The notes under the pieces were generated by a model. The model was not told the DNA's origin and ran no database searches. It worked only from the letters and a program-made list of their open reading frames with translations. Position numbers and translations under genes: made by a program. 64,000 bases of DNA from contig NZ_CP036525.1 of the NCBI RefSeq assembly GCF_007741535.1, forward strand, positions 1,984,001-2,048,000, written 5' to 3'. The DNA comes from Rubripirellula lacrimiformis. Lineage in GTDB: Bacteria > Planctomycetota > Planctomycetia > Pirellulales > Pirellulaceae. This document shows, piece by piece, positions 1 to 8,614 of the stretch. The stretch's first letter is position 1, and each line of letters begins with the position of its first letter.

Positions 1-683
1 AATGCGCGCCGCGACGGTGATCGAATCGCGTCGAACGCCTCCGGCGCTGGCGCAAGAAAGCGGTGTTTCGCAAACGCCCAATCAAGTTGCTCAAACGTAA
101 GCGTCATCCACGTGTCGCGCAGCAAGTCCAATCGACTCGCCGGCAACCCAGGATTGTTCTGAGCGTCGTTTTCTGGATCGGCTTCCGTTTGAATCGCCCA
201 AGAGAGTGCCATACAGCGATCGACGTGCAACCAACGATCCGCGGAGTCACCCAGCAAACTTGCGGCACGAATGAACCCATGCCAACGCTGCCAACCAACC
301 CAGTTATCCGGCGTCCCGTCCATCATGTGAACGCGCCGCCCAGGCGGTCGCGGCGCACGATCGTCAAACAAGACACCTTGCCCAAAATCTTCAAACGCAC
401 TGCGAATCGAATCATCGTCCTTCAAGTGACGATCAATGATTTGCAATTGAATTGCCGCCAGATCCAGCAACCCACGTCTGCCCGCTTCGACTGTTGTGAC
501 AAACGGACCAGGATGATTCGGATCAGAAAACGAGGTCCGCAAAAAGTCGGGTAGTGAGTCCAAGCCCCAGCTTTGAGCAAAATAACCTCGCTGAAACGCA
601 TCCGCGATCACCCGCGTCCTCTGCCACAGCGTCTGATTATCAAAGTCGAACCAAAACTCACGACCGATGGCTTTTGTGTACAT
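1..683 (-). CDS. Unknown protein, truncated by the window edge (first ~227 residues)
   Basis: An open frame runs from an ATG at 683 to the left edge without a stop, so the 3' end lies outside the window. The protein begins MYTKAIGREFWFDF and is rich in aromatic and acidic residues. I see no signal peptide, membrane segment or catalytic motif, and I do not recognise a family. The ATG lies 15 bases after the stop of the C11 protease gene, with an AAAGG-like ribosome site between them, so it is probably the next gene of the same minus-strand operon. The open frame and spacing support it as a gene; its function is unknown. Confidence 0.6.
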   Translation of the reverse strand, partial: MYTKAIGREFWFDFDNQTLWQRTRVIADAFQRGYFAQSWGLDSLPDFLRTSFSDPNHPGPFVTTVEAGRRGLLDLAAIQLQIIDRHLKDDDSIRSAFEDFGQGVLFDDRAPRPPGRRVHMMDGTPDNWVGWQRWHGFIRAASLLGDSADRWLHVDRCMALSWAIQTEADPENDAQNNPGLPASRLDLLRDTWMTLTFEQLDWAFAKHRFLAPAPEAFDAIRSPSRRA

Positions 684-698
684 TTGCTTGCCTTTGAA

Positions 699-1859
699 TT
701 AGCTGTATCGCATTTCTGCAAAAACGTCGTCCATGAAATTCAGCCATCCTGGCTGGTCTTCCACCCCATTCAATTCCAGATAGCGTGCCCTGTTAACGGT
801 GAACGAAAAAAGCGTCGATGGAAACCAAATGGAGAGTCCGTTCGCATTCGCGAGTTTTCTCGAGCGACGTAGCACTCGATTCTTGATGACTGCCTTGTTC
901 AGTGATTCGATCAGTCGCCGTGAGTATTTGCCAACGACCTTGCATTCGATCGCCTTGGAGAGATTTTCGGCAAAATGCACAGCGTCTACATACTCTGCGT
1001 TGGCAAAGGATTGCGATGACGCGCGTGCCATATCAATGGTGCGTATTGATTCTCTTTTCGTGCTGGCGTCCTGTGAGTCCAAATGGCTGGCGACTGCTTT
1101 TCCAAGTAGCGATAGAGATTTCATCGCTTCTCCTGTTCGTGTCAGTCGGATAGCTGACTGAGTAACATTCGTCATCCCGTGAAGCACGTAATGGTTGACG
1201 TATGAATCCACGATGTCGGAAGCGACATCGCAGACTTTTGGCTCATGCTTGAGATGCTCAAGCACTTTGTCGTATGGCCATCCCTCGCCAGGTTCAATCT
1301 GCTGTGATGCTACCAAGTAGTCAGCGAACTTAGAAAAGTGGTTGGCAATCTCAAGCATTCCCATCAAGCACGCATCAAAACCCAGTATCGCAATCTTTTT
1401 TTTGTGAAAGCCCACTCGCTCGAACACGTATTCGACTTCAGGCATATCGAGGGCTCCACCGAACTCGTCGATTGCGATCGCACGACGGCGTGATCGGAAA
1501 CCATCACCGTGTCCGCCGATGACCACTACCCGCTGGTCTGCTGGATAGCGATCGGTTCCCCAGGTCAAAAACTTCAGTAACGATTCCGGCTTTCCAGTGT
1601 CGGCCTCAGGCAACCGCTCAATCACATTTCTGTATGCAATTCCTTCCTCTTCTGGCTCCGTGATTTCGTACCGGATGGAGCCTGTGTGCTCACCTCTGGT
1701 GTCGATTTCGACGCCTACATAAACATCTGCTGATGCGCCAACTTTGCACAACTCAGCGATGTCACGAATCCCAGCATCACTTAGATCGTTATCGCCAGCC
1801 ATGAAAAGCAGAAGCGAATACCTCCGCTTTGCGCGTTTCTGTTTTGTGCGACTAGCCAC
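699..1859 (-). CDS. Clostripain-like cysteine peptidase (family C11)
   Basis: A 386-residue cytoplasmic-looking protein of the caspase-fold clan CD. The catalytic pair is visible: His117 in GGHGDG and Cys164 in FDACLMGMLE, the classic C11 signature. The fold begins near residue 13 (YSLLLFMAGDNDL), and the first 14 residues are strongly basic. C11 enzymes cut after Arg or Lys and are usually made as self-processing zymogens; whether this one self-processes cannot be seen. The start is GTG, with GAGG upstream, three bases after the stop of the S1 protease, so the two are probably co-translated. No signal peptide is visible, unlike secreted clostripain. Confidence 0.9.
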   Translation of the reverse strand: MASRTKQKRAKRRYSLLLFMAGDNDLSDAGIRDIAELCKVGASADVYVGVEIDTRGEHTGSIRYEITEPEEEGIAYRNVIERLPEADTGKPESLLKFLTWGTDRYPADQRVVVIGGHGDGFRSRRRAIAIDEFGGALDMPEVEYVFERVGFHKKKIAILGFDACLMGMLEIANHFSKFADYLVASQQIEPGEGWPYDKVLEHLKHEPKVCDVASDIVDSYVNHYVLHGMTNVTQSAIRLTRTGEAMKSLSLLGKAVASHLDSQDASTKRESIRTIDMARASSQSFANAEYVDAVHFAENLSKAIECKVVGKYSRRLIESLNKAVIKNRVLRRSRKLANANGLSIWFPSTLFSFTVNRARYLELNGVEDQPGWLNFMDDVFAEMRYS

Positions 1860-1862
1860 CGA

Positions 1863-2768
1863 CTACCTCATTTCCGCGATCGTTTCGTCAATCCAATCGC
1901 TGACGGAATCGACGCGAACATAGATGCCTCCGTCGCCGCAATTGTCGTTCGCTTCATCAGTCGCCCTTGATGTCGCCCCAGCAAGTTTTCGCTGACTGTC
2001 CACATGCACATATGCTGGACCTCCGCTGTCGCCGTTGCACGAGTCTTGCCCAGAACCCTTTCGACCCGCCACGAATTCTGTCATCGAATTGAAGCCAAGG
2101 GTTGATTCAGCGGCCGACAAGTTTTCCTGTGGAGTCTTTCTGACAACATTCATCGGCACGTTGACTTGTCGTTTGATTCCGAACCCCATTGAGCCCGCTG
2201 GGTTGTCGTTTCCGAATCCAACTAGTTCGATCCGACTCGCATTGGCGACTTCATCTGAAGTCGCCCTTGCAATCGGAGCCACCGTGGGCGCAGTTTGAAG
2301 AATCAGCAGCGCAATGTCTTCCGTCGGATGCTGCTTGATTCGCGAAATTCGCACAATGTTGGCTGGCTGCACATTGGATTCTTGCTCGACGCCAATTCCA
2401 ATCGAATTTGGGTCAAACCGACTGAAGATACAGTGGTCGGCTGTAATAACGAGTCGGGGATGAATGAGAGTACCAGTGCAGAACCACTCATTTAGAAACC
2501 CGCCAGCCGACGAGTTGCCAATGAGACAACATTCTGGAAATGCGCCAGGATCGACAGGGCGACCGCCAACTATTCGCTCAAGCTGATCTGCCATTCGACT
2601 TGCGCGACTCCGAGAGTCGTTGTCCGATGGGTCAGCGCGAAGGTGGTCGGAGAGTTGTTCAGACAGAAATCGAATTCGCTTGCTTAGCAATTCAATTTGT
2701 TCTCCTACATCGTGGCCTGTTGCACTGCGACCGCCGCAGTTGCAAGCACTCTTTTGATTCTTACGCAC
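1863..2768 (-). CDS. Trypsin-like serine protease (family S1) with N-terminal coiled coil
   Basis: A 301-residue protein with a complete chymotrypsin-fold triad: His112 (VITADHC), Asp151 (EDIALLIL) and Ser248 (GDSGGP). The mature-domain start IVGG lies at residues 66-69 after a ~64-residue N-terminal part that has paired Cys near residue 10 and a heptad-like helix (about residues 22-65). This resembles a zymogen, where cleavage after Arg65 would free the Ile N-terminus. The C11 enzyme next door has Arg/Lys specificity in its family and could do this; that is inference. The start is GTG behind a strong AGGAGG site. No export signal is visible. Confidence 0.9.
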   Translation of the reverse strand: MRKNQKSACNCGGRSATGHDVGEQIELLSKRIRFLSEQLSDHLRADPSDNDSRSRASRMADQLERIVGGRPVDPGAFPECCLIGNSSAGGFLNEWFCTGTLIHPRLVITADHCIFSRFDPNSIGIGVEQESNVQPANIVRISRIKQHPTEDIALLILQTAPTVAPIARATSDEVANASRIELVGFGNDNPAGSMGFGIKRQVNVPMNVVRKTPQENLSAAESTLGFNSMTEFVAGRKGSGQDSCNGDSGGPAYVHVDSQRKLAGATSRATDEANDNCGDGGIYVRVDSVSDWIDETIAEMR

Positions 2769-2818
2769 GGGAATACCTCCTGAGATTAGTGATTGTTTAG
2801 GATTATTCAGAGACGTGT

Positions 2819-3748
2819 TTAGTTGCCTTTTTGCACCGGGGGATCAGGCTGAACGTCTGGAGTTGGCACAGGATTCGGCACTGGCGTTGGAACGGGATTC
2901 CCTGGTGCGCCATAGAGTGCTCGCGCCCCCGCGATATCAAGCGGACTGAGGTCTCCATTGTTGTTGTACAGTGGGTTACAGTAGTTCATAATCGAATCAG
3001 GATCGTAGACAGTTATGAACCAATCTCCGTCACTGCCTTGTCGCTCTCGCTGACACCAAAGAGGTGCATCACTCCGATTTTGCTCGTGAGCAAAACTGAT
3101 GGCATGGCCAAATTCATGCACCGCGATGCTCTCGATCGAAGAACGTCGATTCGCTCCACCGCATGCTGGACACCAATTGCCGAAAGTAAAATTCAGCACC
3201 ATCCCATTTCGCATACCATCGAGACCTCTGCCCAACGCCTTTACATGAGGTCCATCATCAGCGATGAGAATCCGAATTCCCGTTGAGCTTGCCTGCGATT
3301 GTCCCCAGCCAGTGAACTTGAGTCCCGACTCAGCTTGCCATGTCCGCGTGATCGCATCCTGAACCCATTGGCGTTCCTGAGCATTCGCGGGTGAAGGATT
3401 CTCCCATGTCACTGGGATGGTCGCACTGGGCCAAATCGCACGGCGGAGCGGAAACGCACGGTCTTGTGCCCGATTGGAACCTGGGTCTCGAATTCGCTCA
3501 ACGAGTGAGATTTGGAGTCGCTGCATAGCGATCTTGAGACGCAAATTTTCCAGCTCTAGTTTTCTTGCTTTCGCAACGGCATCCGCGACAGCCGATTCTG
3601 CTGCCAGTCGTTCGATGGCAGGGTTATCGACTTGAGAATCGGAGCCATACGGAAGCGACCTGTCAGGTAGAGTTGCCTCCTGTGCGAACAATGGCACTCC
3701 CACTAGGCAGATCAAAACAAACAAACACCATTTTCGTGTATCGAGCAT
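2819..3748 (-). CDS. Secreted zinc metalloprotease (HExxHxxxxxH, matrixin/astacin-like)
   Basis: A 309-residue protein with a signal peptide (hydrophobic residues 8-22, likely cut after FAQ). Residues 45-85 form a probable coiled coil, and the catalytic domain spans about 100-275. The zinc site is His211-Glu212-His215-His221 in HEFGHAISFAH, followed by a Met-turn at SIMNYC (Met254), so it is a metzincin-type enzyme. The C-terminus is a proline/threonine linker (PVPTPVPNPVPTPDV) with no domain after it, so it may be a tail or a cell-surface spacer. The ATG has GGGAG upstream. It is the only protease of the trio with a clear export signal. Confidence 0.87.
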   Translation of the reverse strand: MLDTRKWCLFVLICLVGVPLFAQEATLPDRSLPYGSDSQVDNPAIERLAAESAVADAVAKARKLELENLRLKIAMQRLQISLVERIRDPGSNRAQDRAFPLRRAIWPSATIPVTWENPSPANAQERQWVQDAITRTWQAESGLKFTGWGQSQASSTGIRILIADDGPHVKALGRGLDGMRNGMVLNFTFGNWCPACGGANRRSSIESIAVHEFGHAISFAHEQNRSDAPLWCQRERQGSDGDWFITVYDPDSIMNYCNPLYNNNGDLSPLDIAGARALYGAPGNPVPTPVPNPVPTPDVQPDPPVQKGN

Positions 3749-3780
3749 GTGGAGACTCCCAAATGCATTTGAGGAAGGGA

Positions 3781-5283
3781 CTACGGAATCGAAATATCGT
3801 GTGTTGCACCAAAGAACACTTCTGTTGCCGATTGCTCGGGTCGCAGCCCAGGCTGAGCAACTGCCCGCGATTCACCTCGAGTTGCACGATCCGTCGGCGG
3901 AAACAGTAACCGGACAACCTGTTTCATCGTGTCGACATCGAAACCTTGTTGTGGCTTAGCCCACGGCTGGTCGTGCTCGACCCAGTTTTCGCTTTGAAAC
4001 CACGGCAGGCCACCGATATCAACTTGCCGAACTTCGCCAGGGTGAGCTGCTTCGTGAGCCGCGAACCAATCTTCGATCCGGTCATCGACCCAGCCGTGCA
4101 GACGCCAGAAAACGGGATTCACGTGCGATGAGTAAAAGTCGCCAAGGTAATCGTTACTCGGATCAGCCCATCGGCTGTCGATATCGCCAATGCCACGACC
4201 AAGCGGAACCTTGGTTCCATCAGGCAGTCGTGGAACGGACGCCCATCGCATGTGCATGTCATTGTGAATGGAGAATTCGACCAACGCGCCGAGTTGTCCC
4301 AGAGTGAGCTTTGCAAGTCGTTCGGGATTCTTGAATTCACGATCCCACCACTGCATGCGCGACCAGTAGTATTCATCGCTTTTGAGTGCGTGAATGCGAC
4401 GCTCAAGGTTGACGACGCCGGGCCAGTGCCAAGCTGGCGGAACGACGAATCCGTCGGGATTGCCGGGCGCAGGATGCGACGGATTGCATTCTGCGAAATC
4501 TGGTTCAGCACGCACAGACCCCGGCTGTGGAGGGCTGGACCAATGTTGAATCGGATCTAACCCTGCGTGATGCATCATGTGCCTAACGTGTGAGATCATC
4601 TCCCGGTGCATGTACAGAAAGTCGATTCCTGAGCCGTTGTTGACGGCAATCTTCCCTGACTCCGTTCCTAGTCGCGGCGGTTCCCAATTCAGATCCCGAA
4701 TCTGCTGGCGCGTTTCATCCGAAACGTCAGGCGAGAGCCAAAACTGTCGTAGCGAATGCCACAGCAAATGATGCAACCGGTGCTTTTCACCCGCCAGCAT
4801 TCGGATCACCGAGTCGGGCAGCGGGATGACTTCTCTGGGCTCTGGAAATTCCTGGGCTACAGCAACGAACGATCCAACCACACCCGCTGGTGCTTTACCA
4901 TGCGGAATACTGCGGATGACCGTTCCGACAATCGCGGGAACCTGGTTAACTCCATCGGGCCATTCCGGCGCAAAATATCCTATGTAATCGTAGACCCAAC
5001 CCTCAGCACTCGTGCCAGCGACCCCCGTTCCGCGGAGGCGAATCCGATGGGGTGTCCCGTGTTCGATTCTTCCAACCATCTCTAGCCGAGCATCATCGAC
5101 ATTCGGCGGATCACTGCGGAACGCCAGTTGCCCCAGAACATCATCGTGCCCGACCACTGGATCGAAAATCAATACGCCTTGTCCAAACAACAAGCGATCT
5201 TCAAGCGGCAACTTTGGGTCAACCTGTTCCTGCACGTTGTGAAAACTGCGGTAGATCCAGGTTCCCGTCAAAATGCTGCTCAT
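3781..5283 (-). CDS. PvdP-like tyrosinase (N-terminal beta-barrel plus type-3 copper domain)
   Basis: A 500-residue protein. Residues 1-145 look like a lipocalin/streptavidin-type beta barrel (GTWIYRSFHN, then alternating strands). Residues 165-440 are tyrosinase-like: His171, 172 or 176, His226 (FLYMHREM) and His235 for CuA; His340 and His344 (HNDMH) and His396 (NPVFWRLHGWVDD) for CuB. All six copper ligands can be placed. This two-domain layout is that of the pyoverdine maturation tyrosinase PvdP, but no siderophore genes are near. By family it would hydroxylate or oxidise phenols, perhaps tyrosine in a peptide. No signal peptide is visible, so its copper source and compartment are unclear. 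Confidence 0.78.
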   Translation of the reverse strand: MSSILTGTWIYRSFHNVQEQVDPKLPLEDRLLFGQGVLIFDPVVGHDDVLGQLAFRSDPPNVDDARLEMVGRIEHGTPHRIRLRGTGVAGTSAEGWVYDYIGYFAPEWPDGVNQVPAIVGTVIRSIPHGKAPAGVVGSFVAVAQEFPEPREVIPLPDSVIRMLAGEKHRLHHLLWHSLRQFWLSPDVSDETRQQIRDLNWEPPRLGTESGKIAVNNGSGIDFLYMHREMISHVRHMMHHAGLDPIQHWSSPPQPGSVRAEPDFAECNPSHPAPGNPDGFVVPPAWHWPGVVNLERRIHALKSDEYYWSRMQWWDREFKNPERLAKLTLGQLGALVEFSIHNDMHMRWASVPRLPDGTKVPLGRGIGDIDSRWADPSNDYLGDFYSSHVNPVFWRLHGWVDDRIEDWFAAHEAAHPGEVRQVDIGGLPWFQSENWVEHDQPWAKPQQGFDVDTMKQVVRLLFPPTDRATRGESRAVAQPGLRPEQSATEVFFGATHDISIP

Positions 5284-5392
5284 TGCTTACATTCCTCTGT
5301 GTTTCAAACGAAGATCTTTATTCAACCTTGGCGAGTTCGGCACTGCTACGGAAGTCGATGGGAACTCAATGGGAACAGAACCCGCGAAATAA

Positions 5393-7897
5393 TCAGTAGC
5401 CAGCACCGATGTCGAGTTCCGATGGCAAGAGACGTAGCGTGTTGTAGTTTTCGATTTCGTCGGAAGTGAATTCTGCTTCGAGGGCTTCGAGTTGCGATTT
5501 CATTCGATCGTGGGCGTCTCGGTACTTTTGATTGACTTCGGGGTCTTTAAGATCCTCGAAGACGTTTTTGTAGTCAGTGGCTAGTAGCGTGTAACGAACT
5601 CGCGAAGTCGCCATCGCGACGCAAGCGAGTGAACGCCATTCGTCGACGCCGTAGGTGCCACCATCTTTGGGGACTTGTACTTTGTTGATGCGTGGATCGA
5701 GCGCTAAGCGGACGCCGGATGTTCCGTAGACTTCGTGGCGGATGATCAGATGATGCATCATGTCGGCAATGAACCTTGCTAGACCTGATCGTGTTTTTAG
5801 TTGGTCGAAACGATTGGGAAGCGGCTGAGCGTAAGTTGCTGCCAGATTGGCAAACAACACTTGCACGCACTCGTCGGATGCGACATTCGCATCGCTGGTG
5901 TAGACCGCTTCGACCAAGCTGGTCGCGTATTCCAGCCAGATCGCAGCGTATTGCTTTTCCCAAACCAGGCTTGATCTGGGTAGAACGTTCTCCAGGGCTT
6001 GGCCGTCGCGTCCTGCTAGCAGTACTTTCTCGCGGCGCTCGAAGTCTTCGTCTTCTGCCAGCTCGTATTCGCCAAATCGGTCGTTTAAGTGCCGCATCAA
6101 TGATGCGTTGGTCGTCGCGAATATCTGCGGAAAGACGGCGTTGTCTTCCAACAGGTTTTGGGTCGTTAGTTCTTCGGCTAGCTCATGGGCGAACAAATGC
6201 GGGTAAAGAGCGAGTCGGACGGGATGAAACCACTGCCGTTTGGCGTCGAACGAGTTGAACAACGCGACTTCGATCAGATTCAAGCCCATGTGGATTTCGA
6301 CGAGATGCTTTCCGCTGACGACATAGAAGTAGACGGTGGCCAGAATCATGTCCTCGGCATGGCGGAACCTCGCGTCAGTCGGATCAACAGACAATTCAAT
6401 ATCGGATTTCGGAGCCTGAACGTGAGTCAGTTTCAGGCAGTGATTGGCGTCGTCGATCTCGAAGTACGCGACTCCGCCATAAGACTCGTAGTCGGCTTTC
6501 GTCTCGTACTTTTCAAAGAACGACAGGTCCATCACAAAGGCTTGCTTACCATCTCGGATGATCGGCTGGATGAACGTGCCAGCGGTGCCGTATTCGACCA
6601 GGAAGGCTAAGAGCTGGCCTTGACTGTAAGCTTCGAGTACGGTTGGCGGCGTGGGCTGGAAACCTGGGCCGCGAACACCTGACTCAATTGAAAACCAGCC
6701 GAGTGTCGGGAGGTAGATGCGCTGAAGAAACTGCTTCGGCCAGTAGTTGCTACCGTCGCTCCACGGTTCCATTCTCGGTTTCAATCGCAGTGGCACGTCG
6801 ATGTTCGCGATTGGGAAGACACGATTGACCATGCTGGCCGCACCGAAAGCGAACTTCACTAACCTCGTGATCATTCCGAAGGCATGAACCTTCAACGTCA
6901 GTGCTTCATCCAGGCAAGGAACGCTGACTGGATGGGTCAAGTTGCGCGGATGGGCAATGTAGTAGGGGAGCAGCCCCAGCGGCTGAAGTTCGCTCTCACG
7001 TCCCGCGTATAGTTCGCCCAGACGCTCGGGTCTTGGAACACGCATCCCGCCTGCTATGAACAAATAGAAGTACGGCCAAGTCGCTCCGGAGATCATCGAA
7101 CGGAACATGGCCCAGGTTTGCGGAAGTAGATAGAAAGCCAGGGCCATCCCAGCCGGAATCGAGACGAGCAACCGCAGTCCAATTCCTATGATTCCCTGAT
7201 GAGCCTCGGCGGATGCATCAAACTCAGTCCGTAAACCGAAGTACAGCAAGGCAACGACAACCGTCGCAACGAGATGAAAGACCGTGCTTCGGCGTGGCGT
7301 TTGCGAACCGATGAAGGTTGTCGCGTAGAGCCCAATTGCTGCGACAGCGAGTGCAGTTCGCCCCCATACTCCTCCCTGCAATCCGCTGGACGCGAACATG
7401 AGTATCAGCAACGCGATCAATCCGACCGTCAGGGTTGCTGCGCCGATTTCTTGCGGACCTCGAAAGAGAAACAGAATAAGCAAAAAACCAGTGACGGTGC
7501 CAACCAAAGCCGTCACCCATCCTGAATGACCAAACGCACCGAGCGTCACCAGTCCGTAAGCCAGATAGACCGAGCCGAACACAAACGCAATGTTGCCGAG
7601 CCGAATGGTTTGAATGAAACGCCCCATGGCGGTTCCCAGCAATTGATAAGGTGCATTTCGGATCAGCAACCAAGTTTCGTAGAGGAACCCAATGCCACTT
7701 CCAAACGCGGTGAACCAAAACGGGGCGCCCACCCACAACGGCAAGTCAGGCAGATTGATGATCGCCAAAAGCGAAGCGACAAAGAACACCAGCAAGCTTC
7801 CAGCGGAAAACCAAGCGTCCTTCGTGTTGAAAGTCGGCGGCACCGGTAGCGTGAATTTTTCCGGCCCCGGCGGCGTGATATGGGTATTGGCTTGCAC
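5393..7897 (-). CDS. Multi-pass membrane protein fused to a lipoxygenase-like domain
   Basis: An 834-residue protein with a GTG start. Residues 30-285 hold about eight hydrophobic segments. Residues ~370-834 resemble a lipoxygenase: His531-x4-His536 (HLVEIH), then HPVRLALYPH (His558, His567), which matches the HPIYKLLTPH block of plant and bacterial enzymes. A later HLIIRHEVYG block (His716) lies where the third iron His and its neighbouring Asn occur; the Asn position holds Arg720. The C-terminus (LRLLPSEL...GAGY) echoes the family's end but lacks the terminal Ile that ligates iron. It may oxygenate membrane lipids with altered iron coordination, or be inactive. Fusion to a polytopic membrane domain is unusual. 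Confidence 0.72.
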   Translation of the reverse strand: MQANTHITPPGPEKFTLPVPPTFNTKDAWFSAGSLLVFFVASLLAIINLPDLPLWVGAPFWFTAFGSGIGFLYETWLLIRNAPYQLLGTAMGRFIQTIRLGNIAFVFGSVYLAYGLVTLGAFGHSGWVTALVGTVTGFLLILFLFRGPQEIGAATLTVGLIALLILMFASSGLQGGVWGRTALAVAAIGLYATTFIGSQTPRRSTVFHLVATVVVALLYFGLRTEFDASAEAHQGIIGIGLRLLVSIPAGMALAFYLLPQTWAMFRSMISGATWPYFYLFIAGGMRVPRPERLGELYAGRESELQPLGLLPYYIAHPRNLTHPVSVPCLDEALTLKVHAFGMITRLVKFAFGAASMVNRVFPIANIDVPLRLKPRMEPWSDGSNYWPKQFLQRIYLPTLGWFSIESGVRGPGFQPTPPTVLEAYSQGQLLAFLVEYGTAGTFIQPIIRDGKQAFVMDLSFFEKYETKADYESYGGVAYFEIDDANHCLKLTHVQAPKSDIELSVDPTDARFRHAEDMILATVYFYVVSGKHLVEIHMGLNLIEVALFNSFDAKRQWFHPVRLALYPHLFAHELAEELTTQNLLEDNAVFPQIFATTNASLMRHLNDRFGEYELAEDEDFERREKVLLAGRDGQALENVLPRSSLVWEKQYAAIWLEYATSLVEAVYTSDANVASDECVQVLFANLAATYAQPLPNRFDQLKTRSGLARFIADMMHHLIIRHEVYGTSGVRLALDPRINKVQVPKDGGTYGVDEWRSLACVAMATSRVRYTLLATDYKNVFEDLKDPEVNQKYRDAHDRMKSQLEALEAEFTSDEIENYNTLRLLPSELDIGAGY

Positions 7898-7915
7898 GAC
7901 AGGCGATCCAAGGTG

Positions 7916-8614
7916 CTAAAGGTTCGCTTCAAAGAATTGAATCGTTTCGCGAAGCGATTGATCCCTGGCAGTGCTATTTCCCGAATCGCTGCCCAAGAAT
8001 CCGTGGACGGCCCCTGGGTGCTTCGTCATGGAAACAGTCGCCCGCTCGCGTACGAGCTGTGATTGAATCGGATTAGCGTTTTGCATGAGAGGAACAAGGG
8101 AATCACTTTCACCGTGGTGAATGTGAACTTTGAGCAGCCTGTTTGCATTGGTCCCAATGCCATCAACCTCAGGAAAAGTGAACGGTGAAAAATACTCCAC
8201 GAGCACGTCGACCGAGTCTCGTATGCGCAGACTCAAGAAACCACCTAGTGAAAATCCAAGAAGCCCGACTTTGGAAGAGTCAATGCCCGGAAGAGTCTTG
8301 CAGGCATCGACTGCGTCTCGCAGAACGATCGCCCACGATCCATGACGCAGCGGGATTTGAGGAAAGACAGTGAGCGACGAGTCGTGAGAAGTAGACGGAG
8401 ACTTTTGAAAGTAGTCCGGCGTCAGTGCAAGGATTCCAACAGCGGCGAGTGCCTTCGCATGACGCTCGATTTCTGGCTTCCATTTTGGAGCAAGTCCATC
8501 ACTGCCATAGGCAATGATCACGGCGCTGTCATACGTGGTTGCGGGTTCTTCAGCCGTCCAAGAGATATTCTCGGTTACTGTGCCTGTGCCAGTCGGAAAG
8601 GTCGTGGGGATCAT
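7916..8614 (-). CDS. Dienelactone-hydrolase-like alpha/beta hydrolase
   Basis: A 232-residue alpha/beta hydrolase. The nucleophile elbow is GFSLGG, the acid is probably Asp in HHGESDSLVP, and the base is His in GAVHGF near the C-terminus. True dienelactone hydrolases use Cys as nucleophile; here it is Ser, which points to a general esterase or lactonase. The ATG overlaps the stop of the flavoprotein gene by four bases (ATGA), so translation is coupled. In this cluster it could open a lactone or ester made by the oxidases, but no substrate can be read from the sequence. No signal peptide is visible. Confidence 0.82.
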   Translation of the reverse strand: MIPTTFPTGTGTVTENISWTAEEPATTYDSAVIIAYGSDGLAPKWKPEIERHAKALAAVGILALTPDYFQKSPSTSHDSSLTVFPQIPLRHGSWAIVLRDAVDACKTLPGIDSSKVGLLGFSLGGFLSLRIRDSVDVLVEYFSPFTFPEVDGIGTNANRLLKVHIHHGESDSLVPLMQNANPIQSQLVRERATVSMTKHPGAVHGFLGSDSGNSTARDQSLRETIQFFEANL

